DNA of 64,000 nucleotides from Gemmatimonadota bacterium (GTDB lineage Bacteria > Gemmatimonadota > Gemmatimonadetes > Longimicrobiales > Gaopeijiaceae), in assembly GCA_016873995.1 (NCBI GenBank), contig VGVR01000003.1, positions 1 through 64,000 on the forward strand, read 5' to 3'. How positions within the stretch are numbered: position 1 is the stretch's first letter; each line of letters opens with the position of its first letter. Of this stretch, positions 8,794 to 16,573 are shown one piece after another. The position numbers were made by a program, and so were the translations under genes. The notes beneath the pieces were generated by a model, which was not told the origin of the DNA, made no database searches, and saw only the letters and a list, made by a program, of their open reading frames with translations.

Positions 8794-9966
8794 GTGGCCT
8801 TCGCGCTTCCGCTCCTGCTCGCGCTTCCGTGGGTCGGCGCAGTCGTCTTCTTGGCGTTCGTGGCGAAACCTCCGCGCGACCTTCCGGAGCGGCCGGCGCG
8901 TGCGGGGCGGCGGCCGCTCGTGAGCATCATCGTGCCAGCGCGTGACGAGGCGGTGAACATCGAAACCTGCGTACGATCACTCACGGCGACCGAGTACGAG
9001 GCCTTCGAGGTCATCGTCGTCGACGACCGCAGTAGTGACGGCACCGCAGAGATCGTGCGCGGCCTCGACCGGGGCAACGCGCGGCGGATCATCGTGGTGG
9101 CAGGACGCGAGCTTCCCGAGGGATGGCTCGGCAAGCCTTGGGCATGCAAGCAGGGCGCCGACGTGGCCGAGGGGGAACTGCTCCTCTTCACCGACGCCGA
9201 CACCCGTCATGGTCAGGATCTGCTGGCTCGTGCCGTCGCTGGCCTCGACGAGGAACTGGCAGACCTGTTTACCGTGATCGGCCGCCAGCTGCTCGAGTCG
9301 TTTTGGGAGCGCGTGGTCCAGCCGCAGATCTTCCTCATGATGCTCGTTCGCTTCCCTCGCATCGAACGGACGGTCCAGCGGGGGCATTGGCGGGAGGCGA
9401 TCGCCAACGGCCAGTACATGCTCTTCCGTCGTTCGGCATACGACGCCGTGGGTGGGCACGAGAGCGTGAAGGACGAGGTGGCGGAGGACCTCGCGCTCGC
9501 GCAGCGGGTGAGGCGTGCCGGCCTGCCGCTCCGTGTCCGCGGTGCCGAATCCGAGCTCGCCACGCGCATGTACCGCTCGCTCGGGCACCTGGTGGAGGGG
9601 TGGTCCAAGAACCTCTTCATGGGCGGTCTCCAGACGATGCCGCCTGCCGTCAGGGGCGTGGTCGTGCCCGCCACGCTCGCCGCCGGCGTCGTGCTCTGGA
9701 TCGTACCCCCCGTCGTGCTGGCGTCCGCGCTCGTCGGGGCAGGGGGAACGGGCTTGCTGGTGTGGTCCGGGGCGGCCACGGCCCTGTCCCTCGCGATCTG
9801 GACGTCGTTCGTGCGGCGCATGGGGATACCAGCAGCCTACGGGCTCCTGTACCCGCTGGGAGCGGCCGTCGGCGCGTTCATTCTCGCGCGCTCGTGGGTG
9901 CGTGGACGGAACGTGGAGTGGAAGGGGCGCCGCTACGTGCTCCCGCCTGCCTCGAGCCGGCCTTGA
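8794..9966 (+). CDS. Membrane glycosyltransferase, family 2
   Basis: About 390 residues. An N-terminal hydrophobic segment (FALPLLLALPWVGAVVFLAF) precedes a GT-A domain with VSIIVPARDEAVNIE, the VIVVDDRSSDG donor site, the FTDADTRH DxD motif, and EDLALAQRVRRAG as the acceptor/base region. Two or more hydrophobic helices lie between residues about 285 and 370. The layout resembles CrtQ-like and hopene-associated GT2 enzymes that glycosylate lipids or carotenoids at the inner membrane. GTG 8794 has no clear Shine-Dalgarno and an upstream start inside the MazG gene is possible. Its stop overlaps the queG start (TTGA). Confidence 0.82.
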   Translation: MAFALPLLLALPWVGAVVFLAFVAKPPRDLPERPARAGRRPLVSIIVPARDEAVNIETCVRSLTATEYEAFEVIVVDDRSSDGTAEIVRGLDRGNARRIIVVAGRELPEGWLGKPWACKQGADVAEGELLLFTDADTRHGQDLLARAVAGLDEELADLFTVIGRQLLESFWERVVQPQIFLMMLVRFPRIERTVQRGHWREAIANGQYMLFRRSAYDAVGGHESVKDEVAEDLALAQRVRRAGLPLRVRGAESELATRMYRSLGHLVEGWSKNLFMGGLQTMPPAVRGVVVPATLAAGVVLWIVPPVVLASALVGAGGTGLLVWSGAATALSLAIWTSFVRRMGIPAAYGLLYPLGAAVGAFILARSWVRGRNVEWKGRRYVLPPASSRP

Positions 9967-11168
9967 GGGGTGCCCGAGGCGAGCTGGCGGGCGCGCTGAA
10001 GGCGCGCGCACTCGAGGAAGGGTTTGCGCTGGTGGGCATCACGATGCCGGCCGCCAGCAGCCAGATGGAGTTCTATCGCGAGTGGCTCGCGGAGGGTCGT
10101 CACGGCCAGATGGCTTATCTCGCGCGATCAGACGCCGTGCGGCGTCGCGGTGATCTCACGGACACCCTGCCCGAGGTACGCTCGTGTGTCGTGGTGGCGC
10201 ACGAATACGGCTCGGGTGACGACGCGAAGGGGCCCACGGACCCCGCACGCGCGGTGATCGCACGGTACGCGCGCGGTGACGACTACCACGACGTCGTGCT
10301 GTCGAAGCTGCAGCGACTGCTCGAGTGGCTCGACCACACCGTCGAGGGCGGAGTGAGCGGACGCGCTTACGTGGACACGGGGCCGATCTTGGAGCGCGAG
10401 CTCGGTCGTCGCGCGGGACTCGGGTGGTTCGGACGGAACACGATGCTCATCCACCCCGAGCGCGGCTCGTACTTCTTCCTCGGCGTCCTGCTTCTGGACC
10501 TGGAGCTGCCCCCCGATCCGCCGTTCGAGGAGGACCGCTGCGGAACGTGTCGAGCGTGCCTCGATGCATGCCCGACCCGTGCGCTCCTCGGCCGAGATGC
10601 GAACGGTGCGCCGGTGATCGACGCACGGCTCTGTATCTCGTATCTGACGATCGAGCTCCGCGGACCCATTCCTGCGGAGCTGCGCCACGCAATCGGCAAC
10701 CGCGTGTTCGGTTGCGACATCTGTCAGGAGGTCTGCCCGTGGCACGAGCGTTTCGGGAGGCCAGCCGCAGAGCCCGCCTACCGAGCGCGCGAGGGGCTAT
10801 CCGGGCCTGCGCTCGTGGACCTCGCGACCCGGTTGCTCGGCCTCGACGAGAGCCTGTTCCGGGAGCACTTCCGCGGCTCGCCGCTCCTGCGGGCGAAGCG
10901 CGATGGGCTGCTCCGTAACGTATGTGTGGCCCTCGGGAATTGGGGGACGGTCGAGGCGCTGCCACCTCTCCTACGCGCGCTGGTCGACCCGAGCTCCTTG
11001 GTCCGCTCGCACGCGGCCTGGGCCTTGGGGCGCATCGGATCCCCACGTGCGAGCCGCGACCTGGATACGCGCCTGGGAATCGAGGCTGACGAGGCCGTGC
11101 GCCATGAGCTATCCCTTGTGTTAGAGATCTGTAAACCCATTGACGGTTCGAGCCAGGACGGGCTATGA
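9963..11168 (+). CDS. queG: Epoxyqueuosine reductase with C-terminal HEAT repeat
   Basis: A 401-residue protein from TTG 9963, which overlaps the glycosyltransferase stop by 4 nt. Later ATG codons would remove the conserved N-terminal ALKARALEEGFALVGI. YVDTGPILERELGRRAGLGW and GRNTMLIHP are family signatures. Two ferredoxin-type clusters are present: CGTCRACLDACP (about nt 10541-10576) and CDICQEVCPW (about 10707-10740). The tail SLVRSHAAWALGRIGS is a HEAT repeat, as in known QueG. The enzyme uses cobalamin and two 4Fe-4S clusters to reduce epoxyqueuosine in tRNA, the last step of queuosine synthesis. Confidence 0.95.
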   Translation: MRGARGELAGALKARALEEGFALVGITMPAASSQMEFYREWLAEGRHGQMAYLARSDAVRRRGDLTDTLPEVRSCVVVAHEYGSGDDAKGPTDPARAVIARYARGDDYHDVVLSKLQRLLEWLDHTVEGGVSGRAYVDTGPILERELGRRAGLGWFGRNTMLIHPERGSYFFLGVLLLDLELPPDPPFEEDRCGTCRACLDACPTRALLGRDANGAPVIDARLCISYLTIELRGPIPAELRHAIGNRVFGCDICQEVCPWHERFGRPAAEPAYRAREGLSGPALVDLATRLLGLDESLFREHFRGSPLLRAKRDGLLRNVCVALGNWGTVEALPPLLRALVDPSSLVRSHAAWALGRIGSPRASRDLDTRLGIEADEAVRHELSLVLEICKPIDGSSQDGL

Positions 11169-11211
11169 CACGGGCTCTTCCAGCCTGTTTGTTCTGTCCA
11201 ACGGAGTAACC

Positions 11212-12384
11212 ATGCAACGAATCGCTCGCTTCACCCTCGCGCTCGCGACGTTGGTCGCGTTCGCGGGCCCCATTGCAGTTCACGCGCAAGCGCCTGCCGA
11301 GCCCTACAAGGTGGGCACGTTCGCGGTCAACAACCGTCAGTTCGTCGGCCTCGTCCTGCGCGATCAGTTCATCGTAGACATCGCTGCGGCGAATGCCGCA
11401 ATGGCGTCCGGCCGCATCGAGGCGCCGGCCTACATGATCGACCTGATCGAGCGCTATGACAGCGGCGTCAGGACCCGTCTCGTCCAGATCACCAATGATC
11501 TGGTCCAGAACAATCGCCTCACTGGGAGCGGTCGCCCCGCGTACGTGTACCCGGTCGCGAACGTCGACATTCGCGCGCCGATGACGGATCCGTGGCCGTC
11601 GAAGATCATGAACGCGGCGGTGAACTTCTACACGCACGCGTGCGAGGGCTGCACGCCCGAGGAGCTCGCGGCACGGACGCGTGAGCGCCAGCAGAACCGC
11701 GGCGTGCCGTACCTGTTCCTCAAGCCGACCCGCGGCGCGATCATCGGCGACGGTGACGAGATCCTCATGCCGTTCGGGCGTGACGAGATCGAGTGGGAGG
11801 TCGAGCTCGCGATCGTCTTCGGCCGCGAGGCCAAGTACGTCTCCGCGCGCCGTGCCTACGACTACGTCTTCGGCTACATGGTCGGCATGGACATCTCCGA
11901 CCGCGGCGGCCGTCCGCCCGGGGGTTACGGCTCCGGCTCCGACTGGTTCGTCGGCAAGGGCCACGACACGTTCGCGCCGCAAGGTCCGTGGATCGTGCCG
12001 AAGGAGTTCTACGGCGATCCCATGCAGAACCTGCACCAGCAGCTCGTCATCGATGGCGTGACGGTCCAGGAGGCGCGCGCGGGTGACATGATCCACTCGA
12101 TTCCCGAGTTGATCGAGTACGCCTCGTCGTTGATCACCCTCTACCCTGGTGACGTGATGCAGAGCGGCACGTCCGGCGGGACGGGTGAAGGACGCGTGCA
12201 ACGTGCCACGGGTTCCGGCTTCCTGGTGGATGGCGAGGCGCTCCAGGCGACGATCAGTGGCATCGGCACGCTCCGGCACACGGTCCGCAAGGAGCGGAGC
12301 GTTCCGAACGATCTGACCGGTTCGCAGCTGACGCCGTCGGCTCAGTACCGCGGCCGCGGTGGTCGTGGTGGCGGCGGCCAATAA
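11212..12384 (+). CDS. Exported fumarylacetoacetate hydrolase-family protein
   Basis: A 390-residue protein from ATG 11212, with GGAG 8 bases upstream. The Sec signal peptide is cleaved at about A25/Q26 (IAVHA/QAPAE). The FAH fold is recognised from MNAAVNFYTHACE, PYLFLKPTRGAIIGDGD, the acidic metal-binding run DEIEWEVELAIVFG, GYMVGMDISDRG, GKGHDTFAPQGPWIVP, and MIHSIPELIEYASSLITLYPGDV. FAH enzymes are Mg2+ or Ca2+ hydrolases or decarboxylases of beta-keto acids and are normally cytosolic, so an exported copy is odd. The C-terminus ends in a Gly/Arg-rich tail. A strong terminator follows. Confidence 0.85.
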   Translation: MQRIARFTLALATLVAFAGPIAVHAQAPAEPYKVGTFAVNNRQFVGLVLRDQFIVDIAAANAAMASGRIEAPAYMIDLIERYDSGVRTRLVQITNDLVQNNRLTGSGRPAYVYPVANVDIRAPMTDPWPSKIMNAAVNFYTHACEGCTPEELAARTRERQQNRGVPYLFLKPTRGAIIGDGDEILMPFGRDEIEWEVELAIVFGREAKYVSARRAYDYVFGYMVGMDISDRGGRPPGGYGSGSDWFVGKGHDTFAPQGPWIVPKEFYGDPMQNLHQQLVIDGVTVQEARAGDMIHSIPELIEYASSLITLYPGDVMQSGTSGGTGEGRVQRATGSGFLVDGEALQATISGIGTLRHTVRKERSVPNDLTGSQLTPSAQYRGRGGRGGGGQ

Positions 12385-12413
12385 GGCGCAGCTCGCAGCG
12401 TAGGCGGTAGGTG

Positions 12414-12449
12414 GCGCCGGCCGGGGCAACCCGGCCGGCGCTCTTCTTT
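12414..12449 (+). terminator. Rho-independent terminator with GCAA loop
   Basis: A perfect 12-bp GC stem (12414-12425 with 12430-12441) closes a GCAA tetraloop and is followed by TCTTCTTT on the plus strand. It lies between the convergent FAH-family and GMC genes. Confidence 0.85.
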
Positions 12450-12459
12450 GTGGGGCTCC

Positions 12460-14118
12460 CTAGATGTCGCCCGCGCGCGCCAGCGCGGTGATGCGATCGG
12501 CCGCGCGAAACGCCAGCGCCTGGATGGTCATGGTCGGCTGACCACGGCCGGACGTGACCAGGATGCTCCCGTCGCAGATGAACAGGTTCGGCACGTCGTG
12601 CGCGCGGTGGTCGCGATTCACGACCGACGTGCGGGAGTCGTTGCCCATGCGGCAGGTTCCGAGCAGGTGTACGCCGACGGTGGCGAGCGCGACAGCGGCG
12701 CGGATGACGCGATCGGCCCCCGCCGCCTCGAGAATCTCGACCGTGCGGTCTTGGAGAAACCGCAGCGTCGCGAGGTCGTCGGGGTGATCCAGGTACGTCA
12801 CGCGGAGTCCGGGGCGCCCACACGCATCGGTCAAGTTGGGATCGAGCGTAATCGTGTTCGTCTCGAGCGGTAGCGACGTGGTATGGACGGCCGCCGACAT
12901 CATGTAGGGGTAGCGCGCGAGCTGCGCTTTGTACGCGGGCCCCCAGGTGGGCCCGTCGGGCATCGGATTGTCGAGCGCGCTCCAGATGAGTGGACTGCCG
13001 CTCGAGCGAGCGTCGATACCGCCTCCGCCGTAGAACCCGCGCGACGGGTCGGAGTCGTAGAAGTCCAACACGATGCGCGTCGCGACCACGCTCTTGTATT
13101 CGTTCAGCCGCTCGGGGCAGTCGCCCCAGGTCTGGCTGAAGCCGTTGAACATCAGGTTCTTCCCGACCATGCCGCTCGAGTTCGCCAGGCCGTCGGGGTG
13201 ACGGGTCGTCTCTGACAGGAACAGGATCCGCGGCGTCTCCGCGCCATTGGCGGAGAGCACGACCGCCCTTGCCGACTGGGCTTGCTCGACGCCGTTGGGG
13301 TCCACGTAGACGACGCGCGTGACGCGGCCATCGGTTCCGGTCTCGATGCGCGTGACGGCGCAGCGGTCGCGGATCTCGCAGCGACCTGTTTGTTCGGCGA
13401 TCGGGATCATCGCCGCCAGCGTGGAGGACTTGGCTCCCACCTCGCACGCCTGTCCCCAACACAGCCCGCAATGGATGCAAGGTGGGCGCCCGTTGTGCGG
13501 ACGCGACAAGATGGCGAGCGGAGCGGCCTGCGAGGTATAGCCGGCGCGCGCGGCGCCGTCTCGCAGCAGCACACCCGACGACTTGATGGGCAGGGGCGGC
13601 ATCGGGTAGGGCCGGGAGCGGAACGGATCGCTCGGTCCCGGCTCGCCCGAGACGCCGATCTCCCAGTCCACCTTCGTGTAGTACGGCTCCAGCTCCTCGT
13701 ACGAGATGGGCCAGTCGGCGAGGTTCGTGCCCGAGACGGGACCCAGGCGGCTGCGCTCCCTGAAGTCCACCGGTCGGAAGCGCCAGTAGTTTGCGGAAAA
13801 GTGGAGGCTGCTTCCGCCCACCACCTTTGCGTACAGCAAGTTCGGCAGGAAGAACGCGGGCGTGGCTTCGAGATCTGCGGTCGCGCGGAACGAGTGCGGG
13901 TGATCGCGGAGCGTGCCCATGAGTCCGCCGCCGAAGTACGACTCCGCTTCGTCGTGCCGGAAGTCGGGCGCCCGCAGGTAAGGACCCTGCTCGAGGACCA
14001 CGACGGAAAAGCCATTCGTGGACAGTTCTTTGGCGAGGACGCCCCCGGCAGCGCCCGACCCTACGACGACGAAGTCGACATCGTCGCTGGACGCGTACCG
14101 AACGCTCTGCTGCCTCAT
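12460..14118 (-). CDS. GMC-family oxidoreductase, gluconate 2-dehydrogenase large-subunit type
   Basis: A 552-residue flavoenzyme. The FAD-binding dinucleotide fold is VVVGSGAAGGVLAKEL (18-33), with VVLEQGPYL at 40-48. The GMC C-terminal domain carries HLLGTCRMGND and FICDGSILVTSGRGQPTMTI. A Cys cluster, C214-x2-C217-x2-C220-x4-C225, is typical of this subgroup and may be structural or hold an Fe-S centre. These enzymes oxidise sugars, sugar acids or alcohols with a Tat-exported small subunit, which is the gene directly upstream (ATGA overlap). The large subunit lacks its own signal peptide and is expected to travel with subunit 3. Confidence 0.9.
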   Translation of the reverse strand: MRQQSVRYASSDDVDFVVVGSGAAGGVLAKELSTNGFSVVVLEQGPYLRAPDFRHDEAESYFGGGLMGTLRDHPHSFRATADLEATPAFFLPNLLYAKVVGGSSLHFSANYWRFRPVDFRERSRLGPVSGTNLADWPISYEELEPYYTKVDWEIGVSGEPGPSDPFRSRPYPMPPLPIKSSGVLLRDGAARAGYTSQAAPLAILSRPHNGRPPCIHCGLCWGQACEVGAKSSTLAAMIPIAEQTGRCEIRDRCAVTRIETGTDGRVTRVVYVDPNGVEQAQSARAVVLSANGAETPRILFLSETTRHPDGLANSSGMVGKNLMFNGFSQTWGDCPERLNEYKSVVATRIVLDFYDSDPSRGFYGGGGIDARSSGSPLIWSALDNPMPDGPTWGPAYKAQLARYPYMMSAAVHTTSLPLETNTITLDPNLTDACGRPGLRVTYLDHPDDLATLRFLQDRTVEILEAAGADRVIRAAVALATVGVHLLGTCRMGNDSRTSVVNRDHRAHDVPNLFICDGSILVTSGRGQPTMTIQALAFRAADRITALARAGDI

Positions 14119-14693
14119 GCATTCACCCCATGCTCGTTCCGGTCGTAGTAGCCGAACGGCGGCTGGTACGCATGGAGCGACTCGAAGCCGACGAGCTGCC
14201 AGCCGACTTCGTTGCGGTTGCCGCCATACTCGGGGTTGGTGACCAACCCGAGGACGGTGAGCGAGCGCGCGATGAAGAAGAACTGCGGGGCCTCGCGCTC
14301 GACGGCGCCGACCAACGCGTCTTGGGCAGTCTCGGGGAGCTCGGCGAAGGGAGCGCCCTCGGTTGCCGCCCGCTCACTCAAGCGCGCCAGCCCTTCGCGC
14401 ACGATCGGGAGCAGTTCGGACAGGAACGTCCGGAGCGCTTGGTCGGCGAAGTAGACGGAGCCGGCCTCGCGCGCACCCGGCGTGTCATCGGTCGGGATGA
14501 TGCGCGCCGCGAGCGCCTCGAAATCCGCTCCCTCGCGCTCGGTAAACGTGGTGAAGGGTGCCCCCGAGACGAGCGCGTCTCTCGCACACGCCTGTGCTGC
14601 GGCGATGAGGGGCGCGAGGCTCGCGAGCCAGGCCGCGCTCAGGGAGGTGCTCGAGGTGGCGAAGAACTCGCGACGAGTCGGCGGGGAAGGCAT
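14115..14693 (-). CDS. Gluconate 2-dehydrogenase subunit 3-family protein, Tat signal
   Basis: A 192-residue protein. The twin-arginine motif TRREFFATSS starts at residue 6, and a hydrophobic stretch ends in AAA/QACARD near 33/34. The central FEALAARIIPTDDTPGAREAGSV is the hallmark of gluconate 2-dehydrogenase subunit 3, whose role is export and assembly of the flavin subunit. The downstream gene is that subunit, coupled by a 4-nt overlap. The 125-bp region upstream separates it from the divergent TolC gene and should carry the promoters of both. Confidence 0.88.
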   Translation of the reverse strand: MPSPPTRREFFATSSTSLSAAWLASLAPLIAAAQACARDALVSGAPFTTFTEREGADFEALAARIIPTDDTPGAREAGSVYFADQALRTFLSELLPIVREGLARLSERAATEGAPFAELPETAQDALVGAVEREAPQFFFIARSLTVLGLVTNPEYGGNRNEVGWQLVGFESLHAYQPPFGYYDRNEHGVNA

Positions 14694-14818
14694 GGCGAGC
14701 CGGGTTCTGGTGACCTAACGATCCCAACCATCGGGTTGTCCATAGGATGCGCGTTCTGGGGCTCGTTACTATAGGGTCCGCGAGCGACGGCCGTGGGATA
14801 CTCGAGCGAGGAAGCGAC

Positions 14819-16432
14819 ATGGGAAGTCGAATGAAGTTGCAGCTGATTCGGATCACGACGGGCGTCGCGGTCATCGCGTCATCGGTGTCGCAGGCGACGA
14901 GGCCACTCACCGCCCAAGAGCGCCCGACGCAGGCACCCGTCGATCGGTACGAAGTCGGCCGGGCGCTCCCTCCGGCCACCCCCGCTCGTGAGGTGGTCTC
15001 GCTGACGCTCGACGAGGCGATCGCGCGCGCGCTCGAGATGAACCTCGACATCCAGACCGCGCGCCTCACACCCCGCATGCAGGCGTTCTCGCTCCAAGCG
15101 GCGCGTGCGGCGTTCACCCCGACGCTCACGGGTGACTACGGCTACAACAACTCGACGAACCAATCGACGAGTCAGCTCGACGGCGGCGCACGCACCACGA
15201 CCGAGCGGCACTCGTTCAACACGGGCGTGCAGCAAACAGTGCCTTGGTACGGCGGTCGCATGGGCCTCACGTTCAGCAACAGCCGCACGAGCACGGACAA
15301 CGCGTTCTCGACGCTCAATCCGAGCTATCAGTCGAGGGTGAGCCTCAACTACACGCAGCCCCTGCTCTCCGGGCTCAAGACGGACAATCAGCGAACCGCG
15401 CTCCAGACCCAGGAGATGCAGGGCACGATCGCCGAGCTCCAGCTCACGGGCCGCGTCGACAACATCACGGAGCAAGTTCGGCAGCTGTACTGGGGCCTGC
15501 GGGCCGCGATCGAGCAGATCGAGATCCAGCGGCGGAGCCTCGCGCAGGCGCAACAGCTGCTCGCCGACAACCAGGTGCGCGTGCGACTCGGCACCATGGC
15601 GCAGATCCAGGTCGTACAGGCTGAAGCGCAGGTCGCTGGGGCGGAGCAGGCGCTGCTGAACGCCGAGATCCAATGGCGTAACCAGGAGCTGGCGTTCAAG
15701 AGCCTGCTCATCAGCGGCGCTTCGGACCCGCTCCTCTACCAGACTGTGAACCCCGTCGACTTCCCCACGCTGCAGGACCAGAACGTCGACATCGAAGCCG
15801 CGATTCAGCGGGCACTCAGCGAGCGCACGGACATTCGCGAGGCACGAGAAGATCGTCGCGTCGCCGAGCTCGACCTCGAGGTCACGGAGAACAACCGACT
15901 TCCCGATCTCAACCTGACGGCCTCCTATTCGCTCCTCGGCGTAGGCGGCACCGAGTACAGCCGCTCGGGCCTCGGCGGTGCTCCGGTGCTGGTCAATCGC
16001 GGGGGTTACGTCGACGGACTCAATCAGATCTCCGCGTTCGACGTCCCGACGTGGAACGTCGGCTTGAGCTTCTCCTATCCGGTCGGCATGCGCTCGGCGA
16101 AGGCAAACCTCGAGAGGGCCCGTCTCCAGATGGAGCAGCGCGACCTGGCCATTCGGAGCCAGGAGCTCGCGATCGTCACTGAAGTCACAGACGCGGGCCT
16201 CGCGGTCACCGACACGCGGTTGCAGCTCGCGGCCGCGACGCGGAGCCGAGAGCTCTCGGAGCAGAGCGCTGCTGCCGAGGTCACCCGCTTCAATGCGGGT
16301 GCCGCCACCAACTTCGAGGTGGTCACCGCCCAGGACGACCTGACGTCGGCGCGTCTCTCGGAGCTGCGTGCCCTCATCAACCACATCAACGCGATCGCGG
16401 AGTTCGAGCGGGTGCAGCGGGCGGGGCGCTGA
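14819..16432 (+). CDS. TolC-family outer-membrane efflux protein
   Basis: A 537-residue protein from ATG 14819, with GAGGAAG 4-10 bases upstream. The signal peptide is cleaved at about A32/Q33 (PLTA/QERPT). Two OEP repeats are visible. The first runs from LTLDEAIARALEMNLDIQ through long helices to about residue 325. The second runs from IEAAIQRALSERTDIREA to RLSELRALINHINAIAEFERVQ. TolC proteins form trimeric outer-membrane tunnels for efflux pumps or type I secretion. No inner-membrane pump or adaptor gene is adjacent, so the partner is unknown. Confidence 0.9.
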   Translation: MGSRMKLQLIRITTGVAVIASSVSQATRPLTAQERPTQAPVDRYEVGRALPPATPAREVVSLTLDEAIARALEMNLDIQTARLTPRMQAFSLQAARAAFTPTLTGDYGYNNSTNQSTSQLDGGARTTTERHSFNTGVQQTVPWYGGRMGLTFSNSRTSTDNAFSTLNPSYQSRVSLNYTQPLLSGLKTDNQRTALQTQEMQGTIAELQLTGRVDNITEQVRQLYWGLRAAIEQIEIQRRSLAQAQQLLADNQVRVRLGTMAQIQVVQAEAQVAGAEQALLNAEIQWRNQELAFKSLLISGASDPLLYQTVNPVDFPTLQDQNVDIEAAIQRALSERTDIREAREDRRVAELDLEVTENNRLPDLNLTASYSLLGVGGTEYSRSGLGGAPVLVNRGGYVDGLNQISAFDVPTWNVGLSFSYPVGMRSAKANLERARLQMEQRDLAIRSQELAIVTEVTDAGLAVTDTRLQLAAATRSRELSEQSAAAEVTRFNAGAATNFEVVTAQDDLTSARLSELRALINHINAIAEFERVQRAGR

Positions 16433-16573
16433 GGGTCGCGTAGGGGCACGGCACCGACAGGCTGACCAATGCCGGGGGGCCGGCGGGCCCTCCGATGCAC
16501 GGTCGGCGGGGCCGACGTAGATTCGCGGCCGGTCTGGAACCCGTACCGAAACCCGTTCCCCGGGAGGTCCGAA

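Noticed and set aside
11140-11211. Upstream in-frame extension of the FAH-family protein
   Set aside because: It overlaps the queG C-terminus; ATG 11212 has a good ribosome site and starts the signal peptide.
16474-16493. GC-rich hairpin between tolC and the penicillin acylase gene as a terminator
   Set aside because: An 8-bp stem with a wobble forms, but no U-run follows on either strand.
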